A stretch of DNA of 64,000 bases from contig NZ_NWTG01000020.1 in assembly GCF_002532045.1 (NCBI RefSeq), positions 83,406-147,405 of the forward strand, read 5' to 3'. Both the position numbers and the translations under genes were made by a program. The notes under the pieces are model-generated. The model had not been told where the DNA came from. It saw nothing but the letters and a program-made list of their open reading frames with translations, and ran no database searches. Positions 8,284 through 16,771 of this stretch are shown piece by piece. Source of the stretch: Bradyrhizobium sp. C9. GTDB taxonomy: Bacteria; Pseudomonadota; Alphaproteobacteria; Rhizobiales; Xanthobacteraceae. Position 1 is the first letter of the stretch, and each line of letters begins with the position of its first letter.

Positions 8284-9435
8284 TCAGGCATCGCCCACCA
8301 CCCGCAGCGTGATCCGCGTCAATTCGGACGGGCGGCCGAGCCGCAAGGCAAAGCCCGGCCAGAGCGCGGTGCCGTTGTTGACGTAGAGCGTCATGCCGTC
8401 GACGTCGTAGCGGCCCGAGACGAAGCCGGCATTGGCGGGCGCGGCCAGGCGGTCGATCCCCCAGATCAATCCGCCATGGGTGTGTCCGGAGAGTTGCAGC
8501 GCGACGCCGAGCGCAGCCGAGTTGCGTGCGTCGCTCGGCTGGTGATCGAGCAGGACGACGGGCGCGCCGTTGGGGACGCCTTCGAGCACCGCGGCAAGAT
8601 CGCGGACGGGTTGCTTCCTGCGGCGCGACGCGCGGTCGGTAATCCCTGCGATCACCAGCCGGCCATCGCCGCGTTCGAGCACGATGTGCCTGTTCTCGAG
8701 CGAGCGCAGGCCGAGCGCTTCGTAGTGCGCCATCCAGGCGTCATAGCCGAAGATATATTCGTGATTGCCCGAGATCACGTAGACGCCATCGGCGGCCACA
8801 AGATCCTGCAACGACGCGATGTCCTTGCGCCGCGCATCGATGGTGCCGTCGATCAGGTCGCCCGTGATCGCGATCAGGTCCACGCCGAGCTTGTTCGATC
8901 GTGCCACGACCTCGCGCGCCCACGGCGCTGGAAACAGCCGGCTGATGTGCAGATCGGTCAGTTGCAGGATGGTGTAGCCGTCGAACTGGCGCGGAAGCCC
9001 GCGGATCTCGACCTCAATATCCTTCAGCGGTGGAATGCGCATCGCCTGATGGACGCCGATCGCGGCGGCTGCGGCCGCGAGCGCTGCAAGTGCGTAGCGA
9101 ACGCCGTCAGGCGCGCCGACGAAGCCGCCATGGATCAGCGCTGCGACCAACAGTCCCGCATCGAGCGCCAGTTGCAGCAGCGCCAGCAGGATGACCGCGC
9201 CGAACGCCCAGTTGAACAGCACGACCACCGGACGCGGAAACTCCGGCGAGAACTCCGATCCCGACGACCATCGGTTCCAGCGGTGAAACTGCAAGGCGGC
9301 CAGCACCAGCAACGCTGCGACGATCTTTGCCGGCAGCGGCCAGTCGAGCGGCCAGATGAAGCGGGCCAGGATCAAGAGGCTGGTCAGGCCGAAAATGAGT
9401 TGGGGAATAGGTTCGCTCCGGATCGGATCGGTCAA
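8284..9435 (-). CDS. Membrane-anchored metallophosphoesterase
   Basis: A 383-residue protein with four to five N-terminal membrane segments (about 12-30, 35-52, 69-92, 94-105, 113-129) and a calcineurin-like phosphoesterase domain. Metal-binding motifs are complete: D161xH163, GD at 192-193, GNHE at 223-226 and GHTH at 317-320. Proteins of this architecture (YaeI/YkuE-like) have been linked to UDP-2,3-diacylglucosamine or other phospho-lipid substrates, but the substrate cannot be read from the sequence. The catalytic domain follows the membrane part. The gene stands alone, with an R2 repeat downstream. The start is the first codon after an in-frame stop region. Confidence 0.85.
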   Translation of the reverse strand: MTDPIRSEPIPQLIFGLTSLLILARFIWPLDWPLPAKIVAALLVLAALQFHRWNRWSSGSEFSPEFPRPVVVLFNWAFGAVILLALLQLALDAGLLVAALIHGGFVGAPDGVRYALAALAAAAAAIGVHQAMRIPPLKDIEVEIRGLPRQFDGYTILQLTDLHISRLFPAPWAREVVARSNKLGVDLIAITGDLIDGTIDARRKDIASLQDLVAADGVYVISGNHEYIFGYDAWMAHYEALGLRSLENRHIVLERGDGRLVIAGITDRASRRRKQPVRDLAAVLEGVPNGAPVVLLDHQPSDARNSAALGVALQLSGHTHGGLIWGIDRLAAPANAGFVSGRYDVDGMTLYVNNGTALWPGFALRLGRPSELTRITLRVVGDA

Positions 9436-9648
9436 GGCTCTGCGGCAAGCGCTCAGCGAAGGTAGGGTCGATCGGCCACCGGCGTAAGGCGCCGATCAGC
9501 ACATTTTCGGCAGATTGCGCGGCGCTGAAACGCCCTGCGCGGCCCCCAACCGACCCCGCATATCGCGGAGCCTGTCATCTGGCGCGCGTTCGCGCGACCC
9601 GTTGGCTCCTGCGGGCGACCGGCCGACCTTCCCGGCACAGCCGCCCGA

Positions 9649-10272
9649 TCAATCTTCGATATCGGCAATTCGCCTGAGGACGATCACGACGGCGAGGACC
9701 AGGCCAAACAGGCCGCCGGCGACTCCGGCCAGACCCGAACCAAAGACGCCACTGACATCCCGGTCGGATAGAGCGAACGTGGCCATTTCAGCTGCAAGGG
9801 CCATCCCGACCGTCATTGCAATGACGATCGCAACGGATTTGGAAAGTTCGACCACAAATCGAAATGCCATATCTTCCAAAGCGCGGAGCGCGCGGGTCGC
9901 GCGATTATCCGGACGCGGGGCAACCTGGCCAAGTGCGCTCCGACGCCTTCCGATTGAGGCACCGGAGGAGGCATTGCCGATCAACCGGTTCGCGCGGGGA
10001 TTGTCGTTGGGGTCATCCAGAGCCTCGATGTCCAGTCTGAATTCTCGCCGCAGAAGCAGCGTCGGAACCAGCGCACAACATAAGAGTGCGGCCAGTCCTG
10101 CGTAGATGCTGATGCTACCTGCGAAAAAGATCAGAAGAATGCCGAGCCACCCGAGGGCCTCGCCACAAAATTGAACCGCTGCGATCCGGGCAATGTCGGC
10201 CCAGGATTGTCTTCGCCATGACTGATTTCGCCATGACTGATTTCTCTTGGGGACGAAATCCGCGAACCTCAT
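9649..10272 (-). CDS. Hypothetical membrane protein with N-terminal NQSWR pentapeptide repeats
   Basis: A 207-residue protein I do not recognise. The N-terminus carries three consecutive pentapeptides (RNQSW, RNQSW, RRQSW) encoded by a 15-bp tandem DNA repeat. Then come membrane segments at about residues 25-65, a hydrophilic Arg-rich loop of some 65 residues, two further segments at about 138-160 and 173-198, and a short acidic end (IADIED). The ATG at 10272 has AAGGG about eight bases upstream, better than an upstream TTG at 10290. No neighbour suggests a function. Confidence 0.6.
   Translation of the reverse strand: MRFADFVPKRNQSWRNQSWRRQSWADIARIAAVQFCGEALGWLGILLIFFAGSISIYAGLAALLCCALVPTLLLRREFRLDIEALDDPNDNPRANRLIGNASSGASIGRRRSALGQVAPRPDNRATRALRALEDMAFRFVVELSKSVAIVIAMTVGMALAAEMATFALSDRDVSGVFGSGLAGVAGGLFGLVLAVVIVLRRIADIED
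10215..10244. repeat. 15-bp tandem repeat inside the membrane protein gene
   Basis: Two exact copies of GCCATGACTGATTTC lie side by side, with a decayed third copy next to them. On the coding strand they give the NQSWR pentapeptide. Because 15 is a multiple of three, copy-number change would keep the frame. Confidence 0.85.
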
Positions 10273-10468
10273 CGGTTTGCCCTTCGACAATCCGCCTTCT
10301 GCACCATCAGCCGATCAATCTCCTGAGATGTGGACGTTGCTCGTCGGACGCAATCCTTCCGTCGCAACGCCGACGGCAATCACAAGGGCAGCGCAACGAG
10401 CGGCCTTTGCTCGCAACTCGGCGGAGCGCACCTCCCCGTGGACGGTGATCAAGACTCAAAAATAGAAC

Positions 10469-10517
10469 TTGAACATTGCTCATTTTCATGGTCAATTATT
10501 GAACATTGTTCATTTTG
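10469..10517 (+). promoter_or_regulatory. Two palindromic operators upstream of the ceramidase-like gene
   Basis: TTGAACATTGCTCATTTT (from 10469) and TTGAACATTGTTCATTTT (from 10499) are direct repeats exactly 30 bases apart. Each contains a 13-bp dyad; the second is perfect, TGAACA-T-TGTTCA at 10500-10512, and the first has one mismatch. They sit 18-60 bases before the start codon in an AT-rich pocket that also offers a TTGAAC/TCAATT promoter-like pair. This layout suits a TetR-type repressor; no regulator gene is adjacent. Confidence 0.65.
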
Positions 10518-10529
10518 TTGGAGCCGGCG

Positions 10530-11372
10530 ATGCAAACGACCTTCCGGATGGACGGACTGACCGGGTCCGCGCGGCCCGCGAAACCATGGGTGAAAGTCGC
10601 CCCGACAATCGTCACGATCGGCATCATTGCGGCATTCGCGCTGCACGGACGCATCGCGCAGCCGGCCAATTACAACGAATTCGCCGACCACTCGGCCCTC
10701 CTGGGCATCCCCCACGCCGCCGACGTGTTGTCGAACGCGGGCTTCGCGCTGGTCGCGATCTGGGGCTGGCTGGCGCTGCGCCCTCACCGCGACAGCGACC
10801 GGCTGCGCGCCGGATGGCCCGGCTATCGCCTGTTCCTGATCGGCCTGTTCCTGACCGCATTCGGGTCCGCCTTCTTTCACCTCGCCCCCGGCAACGACCG
10901 GCTGACCTGGGACATGCTGCCGATCGCGCTCGCCGGCGCCGGCCTGCTGGTCGGCGTCCGCGGCGACACCCGGCCGTTGTCGACGACGAACCCGGGATCG
11001 ACAGCGAACATCGAAGCGATCGTGCTCGCCCTCTACGCCACCGCCGGCGTCGCGTGGTGGGTTTATACCGACCGACACGGCGCGGGCGACCTGCGGCCGT
11101 ATCTGTTGTTGCAGGTGCTGCCGCTCATCCTGATCCCGCTCTGGCAGGCGATCTATCGCGCGCCGCGCACGGAGCGCATCGCGTTCGCCACCGCGATGGG
11201 GTTGTACGTGCTGGCCAAGATCGCCGAGGTGCTCGACCATCAGATCGCAGACACGCTTGGCTTCGTCAGCGGACACACCTTGAAGCATCTGCTCGCGACG
11301 GCCGCCACGGCCGCGATCGTCTGGGGGCTCACGCGACGATTCTCGGGCGGCGGCGGTCGATCAGGGCCGTAG
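10530..11372 (+). CDS. Alkaline ceramidase-like membrane hydrolase (CREST superfamily)
   Basis: A 280-residue protein with about seven membrane segments. It keeps the ceramidase catalytic set: Ser113, His117, Asp128, His249 and His253. The spacing S-x3-H-x10-D and H-x3-H is the same as I remember for human ACER3 (S77, H81, D92, H217, H221), where three His bind zinc. So amide-bond hydrolysis of a ceramide-like or other lipid amide in the inner membrane is likely; the substrate is unknown. ATG 10530 is chosen for GGAG six bases upstream. Paired operators precede the gene, and the stop codon lies inside an R2 repeat. Confidence 0.8.
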   Translation: MQTTFRMDGLTGSARPAKPWVKVAPTIVTIGIIAAFALHGRIAQPANYNEFADHSALLGIPHAADVLSNAGFALVAIWGWLALRPHRDSDRLRAGWPGYRLFLIGLFLTAFGSAFFHLAPGNDRLTWDMLPIALAGAGLLVGVRGDTRPLSTTNPGSTANIEAIVLALYATAGVAWWVYTDRHGAGDLRPYLLLQVLPLILIPLWQAIYRAPRTERIAFATAMGLYVLAKIAEVLDHQIADTLGFVSGHTLKHLLATAATAAIVWGLTRRFSGGGGRSGP

Positions 11373-11454
11373 GATGGGTAGAGCGCAGCGAAACCCATCA
11401 ACTTAATGTCCGCGCGGAGACATGATGGGTTTCGCTGCGCTCTACCGATCCTAC
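11369..11454. repeat. Intergenic repeat R2
   Basis: GTAGGATGGGTAGAGCGCAG ... GCTCTACCGATCCTAC, the second copy of R2. Its first bases supply the TAG stop codon of the ceramidase-like gene, so the element is inserted exactly at the end of that frame. Confidence 0.88.
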
Positions 11455-11786
11455 ACGGCTGCCCTCGCACTCGGGCGGCCGGCGGGCGCTCGCACAATTT
11501 CGGAATAATGGAAAAGTACTGCTGAGTTGCCCGACGCGTCAAGTCACTTTTCCGAGTCCCCGGCTGCAACCCGCTACTGTGCATGGGGTTGTTTTCGATA
11601 TTTTGCGGCGGGCAGCCTTGCCGCTTCAGCGCACCTCGGTCGGATCAGGCGGATTGACCCGCGTGGCGACCGTATCCATATGCATCTGCATGAAACGGCA
11701 GCCCTGCCGCTTCGCACCCACCGTGGACACAGCCCGATACCACCGGCCTCGTCCCTTGCGCACCCTCCTCTCATTCCGGAGCTCCC
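11455..11786. other. Intergenic stretch before the luciferase-like gene
   Basis: About 330 bases without a convincing gene. It holds a run with AAAAGTACTGCTGAGTTGCC and GTCAAGTCACTTTTCC that looks like another dispersed repeat but has no second copy in the window. No clear promoter motif. Confidence 0.35.
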
Positions 11787-12782
11787 GTGGCCGCCCTCTC
11801 CATTCTCGATCTCGTCCGCGTCACCGAAGAGACCGACGCGCGCGGCGCGCTGTACAATGCGCGCGATGTCGCTCGCCATGCCGAGGCGCTCGGCTATCGC
11901 CGGATCTGGGTGGCGGAGCACCACAACATGGCCGGCATCGCGAGCGCCGCGACGTCTGTCGTGATCGGGCACATTGCGGCGGGCACCAAGACCATCCGGG
12001 TCGGCGCCGGCGGCATCATGCTGCCGAACCACGCGCCTTACGTGATTGCCGAACAGTTCGGCACGCTGGCGCGGCTGTTCCCTGACCGGATCGACCTCGG
12101 GCTCGGCCGTGCGCCGGGCACCGATCAGCTCACCTTGCGTGCGCTGCGCCGCACGCCCGAATCCGCCGAGAATTTTCCGCAGGACGTGCTTGAGGTGCAG
12201 GCCTTCCTCGCCGCCGCCGGTCCCAACCAGCGCATCCAGGCGGTGCCGGCCGCGGGCACCGACGTGCCGCTGTGGATTTTGGGATCGAGCAATTTCGGCG
12301 CGATGCTGGCCGGCGAACTCGGCCTGCCCTACGCCTTCGCCTCGCACTTCGCCCCCGAGCTGCTGATCCAGGCGCTCGGGATCTATCGCGCGCGCTTCAA
12401 GCCGTCGGAGCAGCTCCAGCAGCCCTACACCATGGTGGGCGTCAACATCATCGCCGCCGACACCGACGCGGAAGCGCGGCGGCTCGCCACCACGCAGCAG
12501 ATGTCGTTCACCAACATCTTCCGCGGCGCGCGCGGCCTCAGCCAGCCGCCGATCGACGACATCGAGACCTACTGGTCGCCATCTGAAAAGGTCCAGGCGA
12601 TGCGGATGCTCGCCCGCAGCATCATCGGCTCGCCCGCGACGGTGCGCGCCGGCATCGATGCGCTGGTCGCGGAGACCGGCGCCGACGAATTGATGATCGT
12701 GTCCGACGTCTACGATCACCAGAAGCGGCTGCACTCGTTCGAACTGATCGCCGAGGCCGGCGGCATCAAGCCGCAAGCGTAG
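11787..12782 (+). CDS. Luciferase-like (LLM class) flavin-dependent monooxygenase
   Basis: A 331-residue TIM-barrel protein of the bacterial luciferase superfamily, MsnO8/YhbW-like: LDLVRVTE near the N-terminus, RIWVAEHHNM at about 38-47, and RVGAGGIMLPNHAPYVIAEQ at about 70-90, which is typical of this subgroup. Members use FMNH2 supplied by a reductase; the substrate is not predictable. The start is a GTG with GGAG five bases upstream. It stands alone between the ceramidase-like gene and the doxX fragment. Confidence 0.88.
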   Translation: MAALSILDLVRVTEETDARGALYNARDVARHAEALGYRRIWVAEHHNMAGIASAATSVVIGHIAAGTKTIRVGAGGIMLPNHAPYVIAEQFGTLARLFPDRIDLGLGRAPGTDQLTLRALRRTPESAENFPQDVLEVQAFLAAAGPNQRIQAVPAAGTDVPLWILGSSNFGAMLAGELGLPYAFASHFAPELLIQALGIYRARFKPSEQLQQPYTMVGVNIIAADTDAEARRLATTQQMSFTNIFRGARGLSQPPIDDIETYWSPSEKVQAMRMLARSIIGSPATVRAGIDALVAETGADELMIVSDVYDHQKRLHSFELIAEAGGIKPQA

Positions 12783-12842
12783 CGTCACGCAGCCAACCGC
12801 TGCCGCTTTTTGCGCGGCAGCGGTCGCTGGTTCGCATTCGGC

Positions 12843-13106
12843 TCAATGCGCAGCGACGGCCTGCGGCACGGCATGCCTGGCGCGGTTGTCGAGGCTGAGC
12901 GCGCCGGCGCCGAACGCTGCGATCTGCAGCAGTCCGCCTGCCATCATCACGTTCTTCAGGAAGTGGATCATCTGGTTCTGGTCGGCGAAATTGCTGTGGA
13001 ACGCGACCGCGGTTGCGATCGAGAACACCGCTAGTGTCAGCCCCACGGCGCGGGCCTGATAGCCGGCAATCAGCAGCAGGCCGCCCGGATTTAGCTCAAG
13101 TCTGGC
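12843..13106 (-). pseudogene. DoxX-family fragment (C-terminal half only)
   Basis: The minus strand encodes about 87 residues ending a DoxX-type protein: LELNPGGLLLIAGYQARAVG, then LTLAVFSIATAVAFHSNFAD and QMIHFLKNVMMAGGL. Normal DoxX proteins have some 130-150 residues and four membrane helices; here the first two helices are missing. Reading upstream in frame, similarity ends near 13106 and a TGA follows at about 13131-13133 with no start between except an internal GTG at 13046. It appears to be a deletion remnant now abutting the phnA upstream region. A short translated product from GTG 13046 (67 residues) cannot be excluded. Confidence 0.7.
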
Positions 13107-13216
13107 TGGTCCGCCCTGCGCGCTCGCCGCTCAGCCGCATACGCGACGGTTTTTTCTTGCTTTGCCCGCGTGCACCTCTACGGTGCCGCCCGTCACGACG
13201 GAGACGGATCTCAACG

Positions 13217-13561
13217 ATGGACGCGGCCATGAACTGCCCGAAATGCAATTCCGAGCATGCCTATCAGGACGCGGCTCTCTGGGTCTGCCCGGAATGCGCC
13301 TATGAATGGAGCGGCGACGCGATCACGGTAGCCTCGCACGAAGCAGGCGTGCGTGATGCGCACGGCAATCCGCTGGCGGACGGCGACAGCGTCATCGTGA
13401 TCAAGGATCTCAAGGTCAAGGGCTCGTCATCGGTCGTCAAGGGCGGCACCAAGGTCAAGAACATCCGGCTCACTGAGGGGAGCGATGGACACAACATCGC
13501 TTGCAAGATCGACGGCATCGGCGCGATGAACCTGAAATCCGAGTTCGTGAAGAAGGCCTAG
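13217..13561 (+). CDS. phnA: PhnA/YjdM zinc-ribbon protein
   Basis: A 114-residue protein with an N-terminal zinc ribbon (C7PKC10 and C24PEC27) and the conserved C-terminal domain (DGDSVIVIKDLKVKGSS, KGGTKVKNIRL). It matches the PhnA (YjdM) family named after the E. coli phosphonate operon, whose members do not themselves have a proven role in phosphonate breakdown. The ATG at 13217 is preceded by GGAGACGGAT; an in-frame ATG at 13229 would also keep the zinc ribbon. No other phosphonate gene is adjacent. Confidence 0.92.
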   Translation: MDAAMNCPKCNSEHAYQDAALWVCPECAYEWSGDAITVASHEAGVRDAHGNPLADGDSVIVIKDLKVKGSSSVVKGGTKVKNIRLTEGSDGHNIACKIDGIGAMNLKSEFVKKA

Positions 13562-13583
13562 CGAGCGCAACACCGAGAGCGGA

Positions 13584-13895
13584 TCAGCCGACCATCCGCC
13601 CTACGCTCGCAATCTCGTTCGCCGACGCCAATATCACATCGCCGTCGAGGATAGGCTTCGCCACATCGAAGAACTTCGCCACGGCCGGTGAATTGTTGTG
13701 CCGGTCCATGGCCGCCTGATCAAGGTATCGCTCGTAGATCGCGAATATGCGGGGATCCGATGCATCTTGCGACACGTAGTAGCCGACAGTAGATGGTTCG
13801 TTGGCCCGGACATGCTCGACAACGTCGAGCAATGCCTGCCGCATCGTCGCTTCGTGTCCCCTCTTCGCCCGGATGAGCGCCGTGATCGCCAACAT
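13584..13895 (-). CDS. Antibiotic biosynthesis monooxygenase (ABM) domain protein
   Basis: A 103-residue single-domain dimeric alpha-beta barrel protein: ITALIRAKRGHEATMRQAL, STVGYYVSQD, IFAIYERYLDQAAMDRH, then a C-terminal helix and strand. This is the YgiN-type ABM fold, often quinol monooxygenase or a small oxidoreductase of unknown substrate. ATG 13895 has GGAGAG five bases upstream; a longer open frame to 13949 lacks such a site. It converges with phnA, with 22 bases between the two stops. Confidence 0.85.
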   Translation of the reverse strand: MLAITALIRAKRGHEATMRQALLDVVEHVRANEPSTVGYYVSQDASDPRIFAIYERYLDQAAMDRHNNSPAVAKFFDVAKPILDGDVILASANEIASVGRMVG

Positions 13896-14034
13896 GTGTC
13901 TCTCCAAAAATAACGGGTGGATTAGCCGACTACGTCCGTGGCAGCTCAACGAGCGAAGGCGGAAGGCGTCGTCCGCTGCTCTTTCCGGACAATCGGCGGA
14001 TTACACTTGCGCGAAACCCGCCCTGCGCATTTGC
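13896..14034. other. Intergenic stretch with degenerate R1-like sequence
   Basis: Contains GGTGGATTAGCCGAC and CGGCGGATTACAC plus ACCCGCCCTGCGC, an eroded relative of repeat R1. No gene seen. Confidence 0.4.
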
Positions 14035-15318
14035 TCACACCTTGCTCAACGCCTGCGCGATGTCGGCGACGAGGTCCGATGGATGCTCGATCCCGATCGA
14101 GAGCCGGATCGTCGTATCGAGCACGCCGATCTTCTTCCTGATGTCGGCCGGCACGCCGGAATGAGTCATCGTCGCCGGCAGGCTCGCGAGCGACTCGGTG
14201 CCGCCGAGGCTCACCGCGAGCTTGAATATCTGCAAGTTGTTGAGGAATTTTTCCGCCGCCTGCTGCCCGCCGACGATATCGAACGAGAAGGTCGAGCCGG
14301 CGCCGCTGCTCTGGCTTGCGAACACACGCCCCGCCGGCGACGCCGCGTCGTGGTGGCCGAGATAATGTACCTGCGCCACCTTGGGATGGTCGCGCAAATA
14401 GTCGGCGACGATGCGCGCATTGCGGTCGGCCTTCTCCATGCGCAGGCTGAGCGTTTCCAGCGAGCGGCTGATCATCCAGCAGGAATGCGGATCGAGCTGG
14501 GTGCCGATCGCGCCGCGCAGCGCCTTGACGTCCTTCATCAGCTTCTTCGAGCCGAGCGCCGCGCCCGCGATCAGGTCGGAGTGGCCGCCGACATATTTGG
14601 TCAGCGAATACAGCGAGAGGTCGGCGCCGTGCTCGATCGGCCGCTGAAACACCGGCCCGAGCAGCGTGTTGTCGCAGGCGATGATCGGGGTAAAGCCCTG
14701 CGCCTTGCCGATCGCGTCAGCGACGCGTCTTGTGAGCGCGATGTCGACCTGGCCGTTGGTCGGATTGGCCGGCGTCTCGATGAAGATCATCGCGACGCGG
14801 CCCTTCTTCATGGCCTCGTCGGCAGCGGCGCGGACCACATGCTCGTCGAGGCCGTCGGCGAAGCCCACCGCGCTAATCGAGAACCCCGCCAGCGTCCTGG
14901 TGAACAGCGTCTCCGTGCCGCCATAGAGCGGCTGCGAATGCAGGATGACGTCGCCGGGCCGCGCGAAGGCCAGCACGGTGGTCGAGATCGCCGACATGCC
15001 GGAGGAGAACAGCGCGCAGCTCTCGGTGCGCTCATAGATCGCAAGCCGGTCCTCGACAATCTCGCTGTTCGGATGATTGAAGCGCGAATAGACCAGCCCC
15101 GCTCCCATGCCTTCCGGAGGCTCGCGCCGGCCCGCGACGAAATCGAAAAAGTCCTTGCCGTCCTCGGCAGTCCTGAACACGAAGGTCGAGGTCAGGAAGA
15201 CCGGCGGCTTGACGGCGCCCTCCGACAGCTGCGGATCGTAGCCGTAGTTGAGCATCTGGGTTTCCGGATGCAGCAGGTGGTTGCCGATGTGGGTTCTGGA
15301 CGGAAACGGTTTGACCAC
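14035..15318 (-). CDS. Cys/Met-metabolism PLP enzyme (cystathionine gamma-synthase / methionine gamma-lyase family)
   Basis: A 427-residue fold-type I PLP enzyme. The PLP lysine is K241 in SLTKYVGGHSD; YSRFNHPN near residue 75 and CALFSSGMSAI bind substrate and cofactor phosphate. The C-terminal half has the usual SLGGTESL and GIEHPSDL motifs. Subgroups (synthase, lyase, O-acetylhomoserine sulfhydrylase) cannot be separated with confidence; the insertion RREPPEGMGAG is typical of the family annotated as cystathionine gamma-synthase-like in rhizobia. It is monocistronic, with GGAGACTGGCC just before the ATG. Confidence 0.9.
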   Translation of the reverse strand: MVKPFPSRTHIGNHLLHPETQMLNYGYDPQLSEGAVKPPVFLTSTFVFRTAEDGKDFFDFVAGRREPPEGMGAGLVYSRFNHPNSEIVEDRLAIYERTESCALFSSGMSAISTTVLAFARPGDVILHSQPLYGGTETLFTRTLAGFSISAVGFADGLDEHVVRAAADEAMKKGRVAMIFIETPANPTNGQVDIALTRRVADAIGKAQGFTPIIACDNTLLGPVFQRPIEHGADLSLYSLTKYVGGHSDLIAGAALGSKKLMKDVKALRGAIGTQLDPHSCWMISRSLETLSLRMEKADRNARIVADYLRDHPKVAQVHYLGHHDAASPAGRVFASQSSGAGSTFSFDIVGGQQAAEKFLNNLQIFKLAVSLGGTESLASLPATMTHSGVPADIRKKIGVLDTTIRLSIGIEHPSDLVADIAQALSKV

Positions 15319-15569
15319 GGCCAGTCTCCTTATCTCGAGGGATCACCGCGTGGGCTGATCCATAAGAATCTGCCGTAAGCATACTCCACCTTTGTGCCAT
15401 TCCGCCAAAACACTGCATCGAACACTCTGGATAACGAACGGCCGGCGTGCACCCTGCGCCGCCGGCCGTCCGAAAACCGCAGCTCGCATCGTGCGTGCGT
15501 GATGTCACCCAGCTGACGACATCAGGACCGATCGCCGACGCGGCTGCTCACGCTGCGGTGAATACGCCG

Positions 15570-15830
15570 CTACCAGCCGCGGTCCACATTGCGCACCTCG
15601 CCGGTGCGCGCGTCGACATCGACCTGCATCCAGCGGCCGAGCCGGTCGCGGCCCTCGACTTCCCACTCGTCGCCGAGGAACTGGGTGTTGGACACCGTGA
15701 CGACGCCGATACTTGTCGCGACGTCGAGGGCTGCCTCCATCGAGATCTGGCTGCCGGAATCATAGGCCATCGCCGGCGTCGCTGCGCCGATCGCCAACGC
15801 CGCAATGGCCGGAATAATCAAGCTTCGCAT
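15570..15830 (-). CDS. Secreted PepSY-domain protein
   Basis: An 86-residue protein with a cleavable signal peptide (ending PAMA) followed by one PepSY-type unit: SMEAALDVATSIGVVTVSNT, then EVEGRDRLGRWMQVDVDARTG. PepSY domains are periplasmic and often inhibit peptidases or bind membranes; the role here is unknown. GAGTGACTGATG precedes the start. It stands alone. Confidence 0.8.
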   Translation of the reverse strand: MRSLIIPAIAALAIGAATPAMAYDSGSQISMEAALDVATSIGVVTVSNTQFLGDEWEVEGRDRLGRWMQVDVDARTGEVRNVDRGW

Positions 15831-15960
15831 CAGTCACTCCTCATGGAACGGGATGTCATGCCGTATAAAACGAGCGGCGCACCCGATCAGTTCCAGGAAC
15901 AGCGGCCACGGAGCAGCGCGGAACTTCAGCAGTTAAGGCAATTTGGTGGCAGTTCTGGTT

Positions 15961-16698
15961 TCACCGACGCGCGCCGCGCGGCTTGCGCATTGCCTTCTTC
16001 CACATCCGGAATCCGCCCTCGAAGGCATTGGCGTTGTCGCCGAACCTCACTTTCGCTGGCGGGTTGTCGACCTTGTCGGCATTGCCGCCGCCGAGCACGA
16101 TGTAGTCGGGCTCCAACGCCGCCGACAGCCGCGCGATGATGTCATCGACGCTTCTGCGCCATTTCTTCCGGCCGCGCCGTTCGAGGCCGGCAGCGCCGAC
16201 ATAGTCCTCGAACGTCCCATCCTTACGGTAGGGCAAGTGACCGAGCTCCATCGGCTCGTAAACGCCCTCCACGATCATCGCCGAGCCGAGCCCGGTGCCG
16301 AGACCGAGAAACAGCATCCGCCCGCCCTGATAGCTGCCGATCGCCTGCATCAGCGCATCGTTGACGACCTTCACCGGCCGGCCGAACGCGCTGTGAAAAT
16401 CGAAGCCGGCCCAGCCGCGGCCAAGATTATGCGGCTCGGCCAGCGGACGGTTGTGAACCACGGGTCCGGGATAGCCGATCGAGATCACGTCATAGGACCA
16501 GTCCCTGGTCAGCGCCTTGACCTGCCGCACCATCTCGGTGGCGGACAGCGCTGGACCTGACTCGAATTCGCGCTTGATGCGCTCCCCGTCGGTCATGACC
16601 TTCACATGCGTGCCGCCGATGTCGATCGCCAGCACCGTCCGTCGCGACGCGGGCTTTGCCGTCTTCCTGCTTGTCTTCTTAGCTGTCTTCCTGGCCAT
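15961..16698 (-). CDS. ppgK: ROK-family polyphosphate glucokinase
   Basis: A 245-residue kinase with the phosphate loop DIGGTHVK (residues 26-33), a catalytic Asp in VVNDALMQAIG, and LGLGTGLGSAMIVEG. The Cys-rich zinc motif of typical ROK glucokinases is absent, as in polyphosphate glucokinases. The first 20 residues are very Lys/Arg-rich (MARKTAKKTSRKTAK...), which could hold a polyanion; that is inference. Expected role: phosphorylation of glucose with polyphosphate (or ATP). ATG 16698 has AAGAGAG upstream; the longer open frame would translate an R3 repeat and is rejected. Confidence 0.82.
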   Translation of the reverse strand: MARKTAKKTSRKTAKPASRRTVLAIDIGGTHVKVMTDGERIKREFESGPALSATEMVRQVKALTRDWSYDVISIGYPGPVVHNRPLAEPHNLGRGWAGFDFHSAFGRPVKVVNDALMQAIGSYQGGRMLFLGLGTGLGSAMIVEGVYEPMELGHLPYRKDGTFEDYVGAAGLERRGRKKWRRSVDDIIARLSAALEPDYIVLGGGNADKVDNPPAKVRFGDNANAFEGGFRMWKKAMRKPRGARR

Positions 16699-16771
16699 CG
16701 GCGCGGTCTCTCTTGTGCGCACCGAGTGGAGCAGAGAAACACATCGCGCGCCACAGCTCCGTTCTGCATCT

